From Turicibacter sanguinis (GTDB lineage Bacteria; Bacillota_I; Bacilli_A; MOL361; Turicibacteraceae): a DNA stretch of 64,000 bases. The position numbers were made by a program, and so were the translations under genes. The notes under the pieces were generated by a model, which did no database searches, had not been told where the DNA came from, and saw nothing but the letters and a program-made list of their open reading frames with translations. Positions 16,676 to 25,910 of this stretch are shown here, one piece after another; the first letter of the stretch is position 1, and each line of letters opens with the position of its first letter. The stretch is from NCBI RefSeq assembly GCF_013046825.1, contig NZ_CP053187.1, positions 1,787,501 through 1,851,500 of the forward strand. Direction: 5' to 3'.

Positions 16676-17740
16676 TTATGGAATCAGATGAATCCAACCA
16701 TAAGAATCAGGTATTAATCCCCACTGAATTTTTGTAAGAGTTTCATAAAGTTTATGAGTGAGAGGACCGGTTTCAAAACCATTAATGATAATTTCATCTC
16801 CCTTATAATAAAGTTCTCCAATGGGTGAAATAACGGCAGCAGTTCCTGTACCGAACGCTTCAGTTAAGGTTCCATTATGGCCTGCGTCCATTAATTCTTC
16901 AATACTTAAAAGTCGCTCTTCTACCGTGATGCCCCAGTCTTTTAGAAGATGGATAATCGAATTACGAGTGACCCCAGGCAAAATAGAACCGTGAAGAGGG
17001 GCTGTAATTACCTTGTTATCAATCACGAACATGGCATTCATTGTTCCCACTTCTTCAATATATCGACGATGAATCCCATCTAACCATAATACCTGTGTAT
17101 AACCGTGCTCTTTCGCTTTTCTCTCGGCGACGATGCTTGAGGCGTAATTTCCACCGCATTTTGTGAATCCCGTTCCCCCGATGACAGCTCGAACATATTC
17201 ATCTTCAACCCAAATTTTAACAGGGTTCACGCCTTCAGGATAATAGGAGCTGACTGGTGATAAAATGATGATGAATTTGTATTGTTTTGATGGATGAACG
17301 CCAACTCCCGCTTCGGTTGCAAACATAAAGGGGCGGATGTATAGAGAGTGTTCAAACTCATCTGGAATCCAATCCTGTTCGTATTTGACGAGTGTTTCAA
17401 TCGCTTTAATGAATAAATCCTCAGGAACTTCAGGCATACAAAGTCGCGCATTGGATTGATTTAAGCGATGAGCATTTAGTTCAGGTCTAAATAAAGCAAT
17501 TTGACCATCTTGTAATTTATAGGCTTTTAACCCTTCAAATGTTTCTTGAGCATAGTGAAACACCATGCAAGCCGGGTCGAGTTCAATCGGTCCGTAAGGA
17601 ATAATTTTAGCATCGTGCCAACCGATTCCTTCTGTATAATCCATTGTAAACATATGATCGGTAAAATATTGTCCAAACCCAAGAGGTTCACCACTCGGTT
17701 TTTTCTTGAGATGATTTGAACGTTCAATTTTAATATCCAT
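16676..17740 (-). CDS. ilvE: Branched-chain amino acid aminotransferase (class IV PLP enzyme)
   Basis: Transfers the amino group between glutamate and Leu, Ile or Val in the cytosol. The 354-residue length and the segments FEGLKAY, RPFMFATE and YIEEVGTMNAMF place it with the longer, eukaryote/Gram-positive BCAT type rather than the 309-residue E. coli IlvE. The PLP-binding Lys is K194 in GFTKCGGNYASS, and GTGTAAV near the C-terminus is the phosphate loop. Ribosome site AAGGAGG lies upstream of the ATG. It follows a GNAT gene on the same strand, separated by a terminator. Confidence 0.94.
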   Translation of the reverse strand: MDIKIERSNHLKKKPSGEPLGFGQYFTDHMFTMDYTEGIGWHDAKIIPYGPIELDPACMVFHYAQETFEGLKAYKLQDGQIALFRPELNAHRLNQSNARLCMPEVPEDLFIKAIETLVKYEQDWIPDEFEHSLYIRPFMFATEAGVGVHPSKQYKFIIILSPVSSYYPEGVNPVKIWVEDEYVRAVIGGTGFTKCGGNYASSIVAERKAKEHGYTQVLWLDGIHRRYIEEVGTMNAMFVIDNKVITAPLHGSILPGVTRNSIIHLLKDWGITVEERLLSIEELMDAGHNGTLTEAFGTGTAAVISPIGELYYKGDEIIINGFETGPLTHKLYETLTKIQWGLIPDSYGWIHLIP

Positions 17741-17760
17741 TATGATTCCTCCTTATGCAC

Positions 17761-17783
17761 AAAAAGAGACTATGCAAGTCTCT
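17761..17783 (-). terminator. Terminator overlapping the end of the GNAT gene
   Basis: On the minus strand AGAGACT / AGTCTCT with a TGCAT loop, then TTTTTG. The stem covers the last codons and the stop of the upstream gene. Confidence 0.8.
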
Positions 17784-18234
17784 CATCTGATTTGACCTTT
17801 GATTCAATCCCTTTGTACATGAACACTAGGTCGTTGTAGTGAAATTTATTTTTGTGGTAAAACTGTGCGGCATCTACGTTATTAGTCATCAAGGTAATAC
17901 CAGCTAGATTTCTTTCTTTCACATACTTCTCCATAAATCGAATCAAGTGTGTTCCATATCCACGATGTTGAAGATCCGGTGAGATATAAAACTCATTTAT
18001 ATTCAATTCATCGTGACGCCACCATGTGCGTTCATGACAAAGTGAAACTCCAACAATTTCTCCATCGTCTTCAAGTAAAAAACCAACAAAGCGTGGCATT
18101 TGAGTGAGTTCTTCAATATAGGTTTTAGCTTTTTCAGTAGACCAGCGACAATCCCAAGTCGTTGTATTATAAACTTCAATTAAAAGGTGGGCACAAGCTG
18201 CTAGATGTTCGGGCTCGTAGTAGATAATCCTCAT
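17770..18234 (-). CDS. GNAT family N-acetyltransferase
   Basis: A 154-residue Gcn5-related acetyltransferase, transferring acetyl from acetyl-CoA to an unknown amine. The acetyl-CoA loop is visible as LQHRGYGTHLIRFME, preceded by the beta-strand INEFYISPD. Ribosome site GAGGAG precedes the ATG. Its stop codon lies inside a terminator hairpin. The substrate cannot be inferred. Confidence 0.85.
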   Translation of the reverse strand: MRIIYYEPEHLAACAHLLIEVYNTTTWDCRWSTEKAKTYIEELTQMPRFVGFLLEDDGEIVGVSLCHERTWWRHDELNINEFYISPDLQHRGYGTHLIRFMEKYVKERNLAGITLMTNNVDAAQFYHKNKFHYNDLVFMYKGIESKVKSDERLA

Positions 18235-18434
18235 TCATTTCACTCCTCTTTCAAGTCTTATACTTCTAACATATGAAGGAGTAGGGGAGTTTATTAAAAA
18301 CTTCGAAAAAAAGTGATTCATGAGTTTTATCGTAATTGAGGAGAAGATAGCCTATTAGCAGTAAGGAGTTATAAGTTAACTTTTTAAGTAATAGGATGAA
18401 ATCATTTATTTGGTTAGTTCTTGTACAAAATAAT

Positions 18435-18467
18435 AAAAGAGGTGACTTCTAATGAGCCACCTCTTTT
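18435..18467. terminator. Terminator after galM
   Basis: Perfect 10-bp stem AAAAGAGGTG / CACCTCTTTT; minus-strand T-rich tail directly after the galM stop. Confidence 0.87.
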
Positions 18468-18468
18468 G

Positions 18469-19473
18469 TTATTTTGTAAATGTGAAGGTTGTTTCTTGAG
18501 TATAAATTTCGCCTGGTTTTAAAACTTGTGATTCGAAATCAAATGGAACTAAATGTGTTTCAAAACAAGCCCCTAAATGATTTTCTCCCATACGACCATT
18601 TTCAAATGTTAAATCTGGTGTTAGGAAATTTCCGGCATAAAATTGCATAGAAGGTGAGGTTGTTGAAACTTTTAAGGTGCGATTTGAATCTAAATGTTTA
18701 AAGACAACGGCATGGTCAATATCGCTTAGAAGATATAAGTGATCATATCCTGATGTGTTTTCAAATAAGGGTAACACTTCTTTAGACTTATGATTAACAA
18801 TCGTTGGTTGATTGAAATCAAATAATGTTCCTTTAACCGGTACTAATTGTGTTGTAAATGATAAGTTTTCATCCACCTCAGCAACATAATCAGCTTTAAT
18901 TTGTAACTCATGATTATAAATGTTTTCTTTTAAGTTACCTGATAAGTTGAAGTATGCATGTTGTGTTAAGTTTACAATGGTATCTTGATCGGTTGTGGCT
19001 TCATAAGTGACTTTAAAGTTGTTTTTGTCAAGAAGGTAGCATACTTTAACTGATAAGTTTCCAGGGAATCCATTTTCTTGATGTGGTAGTGTCGTTGTTA
19101 AGGCATAACCTGATGGAATTTCTATCACGTCAAAGTTAGCATAAGTTAAACACTGTGCACCACCATGTAAATTATTAGGTCCATTGTTAAGATCAACGTT
19201 AATCGTCTGGCCATTTAATTCGAAGATTCCGTTTTTAATACGATTTGAGGTACGTCCGATAATCGTATTTAAGTAACATCCGTTATCAAAGTAAGATTCA
19301 ATATTCTCGTAAGCAAGTACTAAGTTTTCACTGTAGTCATCACTTGCAAGAGCAATTTTAGTGATTGCCCCTCCAAGATTTAAAAAACGAACTTCTAACT
19401 CTTCATTTTTCATGCTATATTCAACCACATTGATGCCATTGAATATACCTTTTTCAACTGTTTTGTATTCCAT
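18469..19473 (-). CDS. galM: Aldose 1-epimerase (galactose mutarotase)
   Basis: Interconverts alpha- and beta-galactose so that LacZ-released beta-galactose can enter the Leloir pathway. The 334 residues carry the family's active-site set at the expected positions: H103 (NLHGGAQ), catalytic acid H172 (QHAYFNLSG), D244 (GYDHLYLL) and catalytic base E305 (CFETHLVP), matching Lactococcus GalM H96/H170/D243/E304. Ribosome site GGGGG lies before the ATG. It begins 22 bp after the LacI-type regulator on the same strand, so the two probably form an operon facing away from galKTE. Confidence 0.95.
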   Translation of the reverse strand: MEYKTVEKGIFNGINVVEYSMKNEELEVRFLNLGGAITKIALASDDYSENLVLAYENIESYFDNGCYLNTIIGRTSNRIKNGIFELNGQTINVDLNNGPNNLHGGAQCLTYANFDVIEIPSGYALTTTLPHQENGFPGNLSVKVCYLLDKNNFKVTYEATTDQDTIVNLTQHAYFNLSGNLKENIYNHELQIKADYVAEVDENLSFTTQLVPVKGTLFDFNQPTIVNHKSKEVLPLFENTSGYDHLYLLSDIDHAVVFKHLDSNRTLKVSTTSPSMQFYAGNFLTPDLTFENGRMGENHLGACFETHLVPFDFESQVLKPGEIYTQETTFTFTK

Positions 19474-19495
19474 TTTTATCCCCCTTAATCATTCA

Positions 19496-20500
19496 TTATA
19501 AACTACTTGAACGTCGAATAAGACGAGTCGGAATCGTTACTTTTTTTGCAATTTCACGATCATTGGCAATGCGTTCAATAATTAAGTCAATCGCTGTATC
19601 CCCCATGTGTTTTGTATTCATATCAATGGTTGTTAATGATGGAATCGTATACTGTGCTAGTGAGATATTATCATAACTAATAATTGAGACAACATCTGGT
19701 ACTTTAATGTTATTTTCATTTAATGCTTTTAAGCATCCAATGGCCATCGCATCTGATGCCACGATATAAGCATCAAGAAGATGATCTTTTTTGATAATCT
19801 CAGACATGATTTCATACCCTGAATCAGCTGTAAAAGCTCCAAGATAAACATGGCTTTGATTAAATCGTTTCATTTTTGTCATTTCATCAATATAAGTAGT
19901 TAAACGCATATCAAGAAGTTCTTGTCCATCTAATGTTTTTTCAATTCCACAGATAAATCCGATTGAATTTAATTTTAAATCTACTAAATATTTAATAATA
20001 TCTTTTGTTGCTTCTGTTAAATCTGCCATCACGACATCGATATTATAGTGTTTTGAATAGCAGTCAACTAAAACAAGATGGGGATTGATTTCATACAGTT
20101 TATCAATCTCATCATGACTGTATTTTCCGAGGGCAATTAATCCATCTAAATTCATGGCAGCAATATCTTCAAATGATTTCATTGGAAGATAGATTTTTTC
20201 TAATTTTATATTTTGAACCTGACATTGGTTTTCGATAGCTAATCGAATTGACATATAATACGGATCTGTAATTTCTTCTGCTACTGAATACCAGTAAACT
20301 AATCCAATTGTTAATCCGGATGTCTTTTTTGTTGTTTTGTTACGACGACTAAGTGGAACATAATTCAATTTTTCAGCAGTTGCCATAATTTTTAAACGAG
20401 TATCATCTGATACATTAAAGTTTTTATCTTGATTTAAAACTCGAGAAATGGTTGTAATAGAAAAACCAGTTAAGTCAGCAATATCTTTAATTTTTGCCAT
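19496..20500 (-). CDS. LacI/GalR family transcriptional regulator
   Basis: DNA-binding regulator of 334 residues. Residues 1-49 form the LacI helix-turn-helix (IKDIADLTGFSITTISRVLN), followed by a hinge and a periplasmic-binding-protein-like sensor domain (about 65-330). Ribosome site AAGGAGG lies before the ATG. It is divergent from galK-galT-galE and co-transcribed with galM, so it most likely represses this locus in the absence of galactose, as GalR does in streptococci and lactobacilli (inference from position). No clear palindromic operator could be picked by eye in the 238-bp divergent region. Confidence 0.92.
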   Translation of the reverse strand: MAKIKDIADLTGFSITTISRVLNQDKNFNVSDDTRLKIMATAEKLNYVPLSRRNKTTKKTSGLTIGLVYWYSVAEEITDPYYMSIRLAIENQCQVQNIKLEKIYLPMKSFEDIAAMNLDGLIALGKYSHDEIDKLYEINPHLVLVDCYSKHYNIDVVMADLTEATKDIIKYLVDLKLNSIGFICGIEKTLDGQELLDMRLTTYIDEMTKMKRFNQSHVYLGAFTADSGYEIMSEIIKKDHLLDAYIVASDAMAIGCLKALNENNIKVPDVVSIISYDNISLAQYTIPSLTTIDMNTKHMGDTAIDLIIERIANDREIAKKVTIPTRLIRRSSSL

Positions 20501-20633
20501 AAGGCGCCTCCTTTCTATGAATAATGAATATTTTTATCACTATTTTCACTATTATTTTATCATCATCTTTCATAAAATAAAACAGAATAGCCGAAACATT
20601 TCAAAAAAATGTAAGGGTTTTAACAAAATACTA

Positions 20634-20662
20634 TTGATTTTTTTAGTAAAAAAGTATAAAAT
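20634..20662 (+). promoter_or_regulatory. galK-galT-galE promoter
   Basis: TTGATT (20634-20639), 17-bp spacer, TAAAAT (20657-20662), 77 bp before galK. Nearby TTTAGTA repeats at about 20641 and 20663 could be regulator half-sites. Confidence 0.6.
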
Positions 20663-20738
20663 TTTAGTACAGAAAGAAATCGTCAAGTAAAAGAACGAAT
20701 AAAGGAATAGAAAAATTAAAAAAAGAGAGGGAAATGAA

Positions 20739-21908
20739 ATGATGGTTGAAAATATGAAAGAAGCATTTGAAAAAGTATTCGGTGAGGGGAAAGAAACCAA
20801 AATGTTTTTCTCTCCAGGACGTGTTAATTTAATTGGGGAGCATATTGATTACAATGGGGGATGTGTATTTCCATGTGCAATTACTTATGGGACTTATGCA
20901 GTTGTATCAGAGCGTGAAGATAAAAAAGTTCGTTTATATTCAGGAAACTTTGAAGAACGCGGCATGATTGAATTTGAATTAACAAATTTAGCTCATACAG
21001 AAGATGAAAACTGGAGTGCTTATGTTAAAGGGGTTATGGTCCAATTTTTAGAAGCAGGATATGAAATTGCGAATGGATTCGATGCCTACGTCTTTGGAAC
21101 AATTCCAAATGGATCAGGATTATCGTCTTCAGCATCACTGGAATTATTAGTGTCACAAATTTTAAAAGAATTAAATGGTTATGATATCACAATGGTTGAT
21201 ATGGTGAAGTTATCACAAAAGGCTGAAAACGAATATGTAGGTGTTAATTGTGGAATTATGGATCAATTTGCGATTGGGATGGGGAAAAAGGACTCAGCTA
21301 TTAAATTAAATACAAATGATTTATCATATGAGTATGCAGAAGCTAATTTAGGGAATCATTCTATTTTAATTATGAATACAAATAAAAAACGTGAATTAGC
21401 GGATTCAAAATATAATGAGCGTCGAGGAGAGTGTGAGGCGGCATTAGAATTATTAAAAACAAAAGTAGATATTAATTTCTTATGTGATTTAAGTGTTGCT
21501 GAGTTTGATAATGTCTCAAGGGTATTAAATAAAGATATTTTATATCGCCGTGCAAAGCATGCTGTAACGGAAAATGAACGTGTTAAATTAGCCATTGATG
21601 CATTAGGAAGTGGGGACTTAAGACGTTTTGGAAAATTATTAAATGCTTCACATAAATCATTACGTGATGATTATGAAGTAACAGGGACGGAATTAGATAC
21701 AATTGTTGAACTAGCTTGGGCACAAGAAGGTGTGCTAGGAGCTCGTATGACGGGAGCAGGATTTGGTGGATGTGCGATTGCGTTAGTTAAAAATGAAACA
21801 TTAGAGACAGTTAAACAAGCAATCGCAAAAGGATATAAAGAAGCCATTGGCTATGATGCAGATTTATATGTTGCCACAATTGGAGATGGAACAAAAACTT
21901 TAGTTTAA
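20739..21908 (+). CDS. galK: Galactokinase
   Basis: Phosphorylates alpha-galactose to galactose-1-phosphate with ATP. The 389-residue GHMP kinase shows the galactokinase signature GRVNLIGEHIDYNGG (27-41, catalytic Arg27), the ATP-binding motif NGSGLSSSAS (124-133), catalytic Asp175 in GIMDQFAIG and motif 3 GARMTGAGFGG near the C-terminus. ATG 20739 is followed directly by a second ATG; both are served by GAGAGGGA. First gene of galK-galT-galE; galT starts 13 bp later. Confidence 0.96.
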   Translation: MMVENMKEAFEKVFGEGKETKMFFSPGRVNLIGEHIDYNGGCVFPCAITYGTYAVVSEREDKKVRLYSGNFEERGMIEFELTNLAHTEDENWSAYVKGVMVQFLEAGYEIANGFDAYVFGTIPNGSGLSSSASLELLVSQILKELNGYDITMVDMVKLSQKAENEYVGVNCGIMDQFAIGMGKKDSAIKLNTNDLSYEYAEANLGNHSILIMNTNKKRELADSKYNERRGECEAALELLKTKVDINFLCDLSVAEFDNVSRVLNKDILYRRAKHAVTENERVKLAIDALGSGDLRRFGKLLNASHKSLRDDYEVTGTELDTIVELAWAQEGVLGARMTGAGFGGCAIALVKNETLETVKQAIAKGYKEAIGYDADLYVATIGDGTKTLV

Positions 21909-21921
21909 GGGGAGAAAAGGC

Positions 21922-23436
21922 ATGAATATCAATTATGAAATTAATCGTCTCATCAGTTTTGCATTAACTCATCACATGATCGAAGAAGCTGATGTCGTAT
22001 ATACTGCAAATAAAATCATCGATATTTTAAGATTGCCTGCATTTGAATATGAAGAAGTTCAATTAGAATCGATGGAAAATCCAAGTGAAATTTTAGAAGC
22101 TATTTTAGATTATGCTGCTTCAACTGGTGTACTAGAATGTGACAGCATCGATCATCGTGATTTATTAGATACTAAAATCATGGACTGTTTAATGCCACGT
22201 CCATCTGAAGTGATTAAAACATTTAATGGACTTCATGCTAATAATCCTAAAGTTGCGACAAGTTATTATTATAATTTAAGTAAGGCTTCGAATTATATTC
22301 GAGTAAGCCGTGTTGAAAAAAATTTAAGTTGGAAATCATCAACTAAATATGGTGATTTAGATATTACGATTAATTTATCAAAGCCTGAGAAAGATCCAAA
22401 GGCGATTGCGATGGCGAAAAGTCTACCAAGCTCAAATTACCCAAAATGTTTACTATGTAAAGAAAATGTTGGGTATGCTGGGACATTAAATCATCCAGCA
22501 CGTCAAAACCATCGTATTATTCCTTTAACGTTAACAAATGAAGAATGGTTCTTGCAATATTCTCCGTATGTTTACTATAATGAGCACTGTATCATTTTAA
22601 AAGGTGCGCATGAGCCCATGAAAATTTCAGCCAAAACATTTGAACGCTTATTACAATTTGTAGAACAATTTAAACATTACTTCATTGGATCAAATGCAGA
22701 CTTACCGATTGTCGGGGGATCTATTTTAACACATGATCATTTCCAAGGTGGAGCTTATGAATTTGCAATGGAGAAAGCACCGATTTTAAAAACGTTAAAT
22801 GTTTTAAATTTTGCAGATGTTGAAGTTGGTTTTGTGAATTGGCCACTTAGTGTGTTACGTTTAAAATCAACGGATCGTCATCGTTTAGTAGAACTTGGGG
22901 ATATTATGTTAAAGCATTGGCGTGGGTATAGCGATGAATCATTAGGAATTTTAGCTTATACAGATGAAACACCTCATAATACGATTACACCAATCGCTCG
23001 TTTTAAAGAAGGAAAATATGAGTTAGATTTAGTGTTACGTAATAATCGTACATCTGAAGATCATCCTGATGGAATCTATCATCCTCATGCTCACTTACAT
23101 CATTTGAAAAAAGAAAACATTGGGTTAATTGAGGTTATGGGATTAGCTGTTTTACCAGGACGTTTAAAAGATGAATTAGAGGTAGTAAAAGAAGCCCTTA
23201 TTTTACGAGATGCAGATGTCTTAATAAATGCTAAGTTAGAAAAACATGTGCCATGGCTTGAGGAAATGCTAAGACGTTATGAAGCGGTGGAAGTTTGCAA
23301 AGCCATGTCAATTATTGAAGCAGAAGTAGGTTCTAAATTTGTAGAGATTTTAGAATGTTGTGGCGTTTATAAACTAGATGAAGAAGGATTAGCGGGGATA
23401 CAACGCTTTATTAACTCAATTAATCGTTCATTTTAA
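21922..23436 (+). CDS. galT: Galactose-1-phosphate uridylyltransferase, Gram-positive (class 2) type
   Basis: Exchanges UMP between UDP-glucose and galactose-1-phosphate. The 504-residue length and the overall sequence fit the long Firmicutes GalT family rather than the 348-residue E. coli type. Active-site histidines lie in THDHFQGG (270-277). Cysteines in CLLCKENVGY (176-185) resemble a metal-binding pair. It is the second gene of the operon, 13 bp after galK, with GGGGAG as ribosome site, and galE follows 12 bp later. Confidence 0.95.
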   Translation: MNINYEINRLISFALTHHMIEEADVVYTANKIIDILRLPAFEYEEVQLESMENPSEILEAILDYAASTGVLECDSIDHRDLLDTKIMDCLMPRPSEVIKTFNGLHANNPKVATSYYYNLSKASNYIRVSRVEKNLSWKSSTKYGDLDITINLSKPEKDPKAIAMAKSLPSSNYPKCLLCKENVGYAGTLNHPARQNHRIIPLTLTNEEWFLQYSPYVYYNEHCIILKGAHEPMKISAKTFERLLQFVEQFKHYFIGSNADLPIVGGSILTHDHFQGGAYEFAMEKAPILKTLNVLNFADVEVGFVNWPLSVLRLKSTDRHRLVELGDIMLKHWRGYSDESLGILAYTDETPHNTITPIARFKEGKYELDLVLRNNRTSEDHPDGIYHPHAHLHHLKKENIGLIEVMGLAVLPGRLKDELEVVKEALILRDADVLINAKLEKHVPWLEEMLRRYEAVEVCKAMSIIEAEVGSKFVEILECCGVYKLDEEGLAGIQRFINSINRSF

Positions 23437-23448
23437 GGAGGAAGTTAA

Positions 23449-24429
23449 ATGAAAGTTTTAGTAACAGGTGGAGCTGGCTATATTGGTTCTCATGCCGTTT
23501 ATGCATTAATTGAACAAGGGCATGACGTCGTAGTCGTTGATAATTTAGTGACTGGGCATCGTGGGGATGTTCATCCGGAGGCGACTTTCTATCATGGAAG
23601 TATTGCAGATTATCGTTTTATGACAGAGGTCTTACGCAAAGAATTGGTAGATGGAGTCATCCACTTTGCGGCTTACTCTTTAGTCGGGGAAAGTATGACA
23701 AATCCATTTAAATATTATGATAATAACATGAGTGGAACAAATGTTTTATTAAAAGCAATGGAAGACTGTGGGGTAAAAAATATTGTCTTCTCATCTACTG
23801 CTGCCACATACGGAGAAGCACAAAATATTCCAATCCTAGAAACAGATCCAACAAACCCGACAAATGTTTATGGAGAAACAAAATTAGCAATGGAACGTAT
23901 GATTAACTGGTACCATAAAGCTCATGATACAAATTATGTTTCATTACGTTATTTCAATGTAGCGGGAGCACATGAATCAGGATTAATTGGGGAGAAACAT
24001 GATCCTGAAACGCATTTAATTCCAATTATTTTACAAGTTGCATCAGGACGTCGCGAAGCGATTAATGTTTTTGGTGATGATTATGAAACAGCAGATGGGA
24101 CTTGTATCCGTGACTACATTCACGTTTGCGATTTAGCAGAGGCTCATATTTTAGCGATGCAATATCTTGTAAACGGTGGAGAAAGTACAATTTGTAACTT
24201 AGGAAATGGGGAAGGATTCAGCGTGCTTGAAATGATTGAAGCAGCACGTGAAGTGACGAACCACCCAATTCCAGCGATTATTTCACCACGTCGTGCAGGT
24301 GATCCGGCAAAGTTAATTGCTTCTAGTCAAAAAGCAAAAGAAATTCTAGGTTGGATGCCAAAGCATCCGGCAGTTAAAGATATGATCGCAAGTGCGTGGG
24401 CGGTTGAACAAAAACGAATAGTAAAATAA
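23449..24429 (+). CDS. galE: UDP-glucose 4-epimerase
   Basis: Regenerates UDP-glucose from UDP-galactose, closing the Leloir cycle. A 326-residue extended short-chain dehydrogenase with the NAD-binding GGAGYIGSH (7-15), Ser116/Thr117 region (FSSTAATYG) and catalytic Tyr141-x3-Lys145 (YGETK). Ribosome site GGAGG precedes the ATG. Last gene of galKTE, closed by a terminator. Confidence 0.96.
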   Translation: MKVLVTGGAGYIGSHAVYALIEQGHDVVVVDNLVTGHRGDVHPEATFYHGSIADYRFMTEVLRKELVDGVIHFAAYSLVGESMTNPFKYYDNNMSGTNVLLKAMEDCGVKNIVFSSTAATYGEAQNIPILETDPTNPTNVYGETKLAMERMINWYHKAHDTNYVSLRYFNVAGAHESGLIGEKHDPETHLIPIILQVASGRREAINVFGDDYETADGTCIRDYIHVCDLAEAHILAMQYLVNGGESTICNLGNGEGFSVLEMIEAAREVTNHPIPAIISPRRAGDPAKLIASSQKAKEILGWMPKHPAVKDMIASAWAVEQKRIVK

Positions 24430-24434
24430 CAGCG

Positions 24435-24464
24435 AAAAACGATAGCAGGTGCTATCGTTTTTTT
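24435..24464 (+). terminator. Rho-independent terminator after galE
   Basis: AAAAACGATAGC / GCTATCGTTTTT 12-bp perfect stem with 4-nt loop and T-run. Confidence 0.93.
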
Positions 24465-24558
24465 ACTTAAATTGAGATAAAGGGGAAGAAAAATTGACAA
24501 AAAATGATAAAATAAAACCTATAAAAAGACTATATAGACAATAAGTGTCCATGTTCTA

Positions 24559-24567
24559 TGGTATAAT
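24559..24567 (+). promoter_or_regulatory. Extended -10 promoter of the WYL regulator
   Basis: TGGTATAAT, 20 bp before the start codon, so the leader is very short. A TTGACA at 24494 is too far upstream to pair with it. Confidence 0.55.
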
Positions 24568-24587
24568 AGGAAAGAAATGGTGAAGTT

Positions 24588-25595
24588 ATGTTACAAGGGA
24601 AAGATTTAAAGTTTAATCGGATTTTATCCATTTATCAACGCATAATAGAAGGGCGAGTTTTAAATAAACAACAATTAGCTCTAGAATTTGGTGTTAGTGA
24701 AAAATCCATTCAACGCGATATTGAACATTTAAACATTTATCTAGGGGAACAAACGGAGCGAGCTGACTTAATGATTAAGTATAGTCGGAAGCAAGGTGGA
24801 TATATTTTAGAAAATGCTGAACAATATCATTTACGCCGAGAGGATATTTTTGCAATCATCAAAGTTATGTTGGGGACGCGGGCGTTTAATCAAAAAGAAA
24901 TGAATGATTTGATTAACATGTTGTTAAAACAGATGGATCAATCTAATCAAAAGATGATTAAGGAATTGATTGGGAACGAACTTTTAAATTATGTTCCATT
25001 GCAGCATAATGAAGAACTATTAACAAAGGTCTGGGAATTTAGCGAGATTATTCAAAGAAGACAGGTTATTGAGATGTCTTATACACGCGAAGATTTTATT
25101 ACAATTAAGCGTTATCTACAGCCAGTTGGCATTATTTTTTCTGAGTATTATTTTTATTTAATTGCTTATATGGAAGAATTGAAGCCGAATGCTTTAGATT
25201 ACAATCACGTTAAAGATGATCATTTACGTATTTTTAGAATTGATCGCTTTAATGATTATAAAGTAATCAATCGAAATTTCTACGTCCCTTATTCAAATCG
25301 CTTTGAAGAGGGAGAGTTTAGAAAAAGAATTCAGTTTATGTATTTGGGAGAACTTTTACGTGTAAAATTTGAATTTTATGGCCCTCGAATTGAACCAGTC
25401 CTTGACCGTCTTCCAACAGCCACTATTATCGAACAAGATTTTAATAAATTTGTTGTTGAAGCAGAGGTCTATGGTAGAGGGATTGACATGTGGTTAAGGA
25501 GTCAGGGGAGTGCAGTTAAAGTACTATCACCTAGTAGTTTAGTTGATGAGATGAAAAAAGAAGCACAACGAGTTTTAGAGTTGTATTTAGAGTAA
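24588..25595 (+). CDS. WYL-domain transcriptional regulator
   Basis: A 335-residue regulator with an N-terminal winged helix (about 10-60, LALEFGVSEKSIQRDIEHLN), a central WYL domain (about 160-250, with the RRQVIEMSY and FYLIAYMEEL segments) and a C-terminal WCX-like extension (about 265-335). WYL domains sense ligands, in some cases nucleic acids or nucleotides, in defence and stress regulators; the target here is unknown. It stands alone behind galE and before a long intergenic stretch. Ribosome site is weak (GGTG). Confidence 0.88.
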   Translation: MLQGKDLKFNRILSIYQRIIEGRVLNKQQLALEFGVSEKSIQRDIEHLNIYLGEQTERADLMIKYSRKQGGYILENAEQYHLRREDIFAIIKVMLGTRAFNQKEMNDLINMLLKQMDQSNQKMIKELIGNELLNYVPLQHNEELLTKVWEFSEIIQRRQVIEMSYTREDFITIKRYLQPVGIIFSEYYFYLIAYMEELKPNALDYNHVKDDHLRIFRIDRFNDYKVINRNFYVPYSNRFEEGEFRKRIQFMYLGELLRVKFEFYGPRIEPVLDRLPTATIIEQDFNKFVVEAEVYGRGIDMWLRSQGSAVKVLSPSSLVDEMKKEAQRVLELYLE

Positions 25596-25750
25596 AAAAT
25601 TTTTGAATTGAGAAGATTAGAGAGAATTTTGGGTAATGTCTTGATTCGAATCGTGAATTTTTTGATTTGGTTCAAGTGTTTGACTTGGTTTTCGCCAAGT
25701 GGAGAGCCAGGATAAGTGGGGACTTATATTTGAGTAATGAATTAACATAA
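25596..25750 (+). other. 3' region after WYL gene with small hairpins
   Basis: No ORF. Contains the hairpin ACTTGG-TTTTCG-CCAAGT (about 25682-25701) and palindrome GATTCGAATC before the terminator at 25751. Probably an untranslated tail. Confidence 0.4.
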
Positions 25751-25787
25751 AAAGATAACTTCTATGGGGGAAGTTATCTTTTTTTAT
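25751..25787 (+). terminator. Rho-independent terminator, end of WYL unit
   Basis: AAAGATAACTTC / GAAGTTATCTTT 12-bp perfect stem and T-run, 155 bp after the WYL stop codon. Confidence 0.9.
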
Positions 25788-25879
25788 TTAAGAATAATAA
25801 AGTGAAGAATATGACTTTTTTTTATGGAGTCATTTTTACCTAAATAAGCACAGTTCATCAAAAGAACACACAAACTTTG

Positions 25880-25908
25880 TTGTAAACGTATTCATGGTGT
25901 GGTAAATT
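25880..25908 (+). promoter_or_regulatory. Promoter of the 25.9-kb RNA candidate
   Basis: TTGTAA (25880-25885), 17-bp spacer, TAAATT (25903-25908). It predicts a transcript starting near 25915, at the 5' arm of the inverted repeats described for the RNA. Confidence 0.5.
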
Positions 25909-25910
25909 TA

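Noticed and set aside
20448-20800. Short frames across the galR-galK divergent region
   Set aside because: They span the regulatory region, are low-complexity Phe/Ile/Lys-rich peptides and start inside neighbouring genes.
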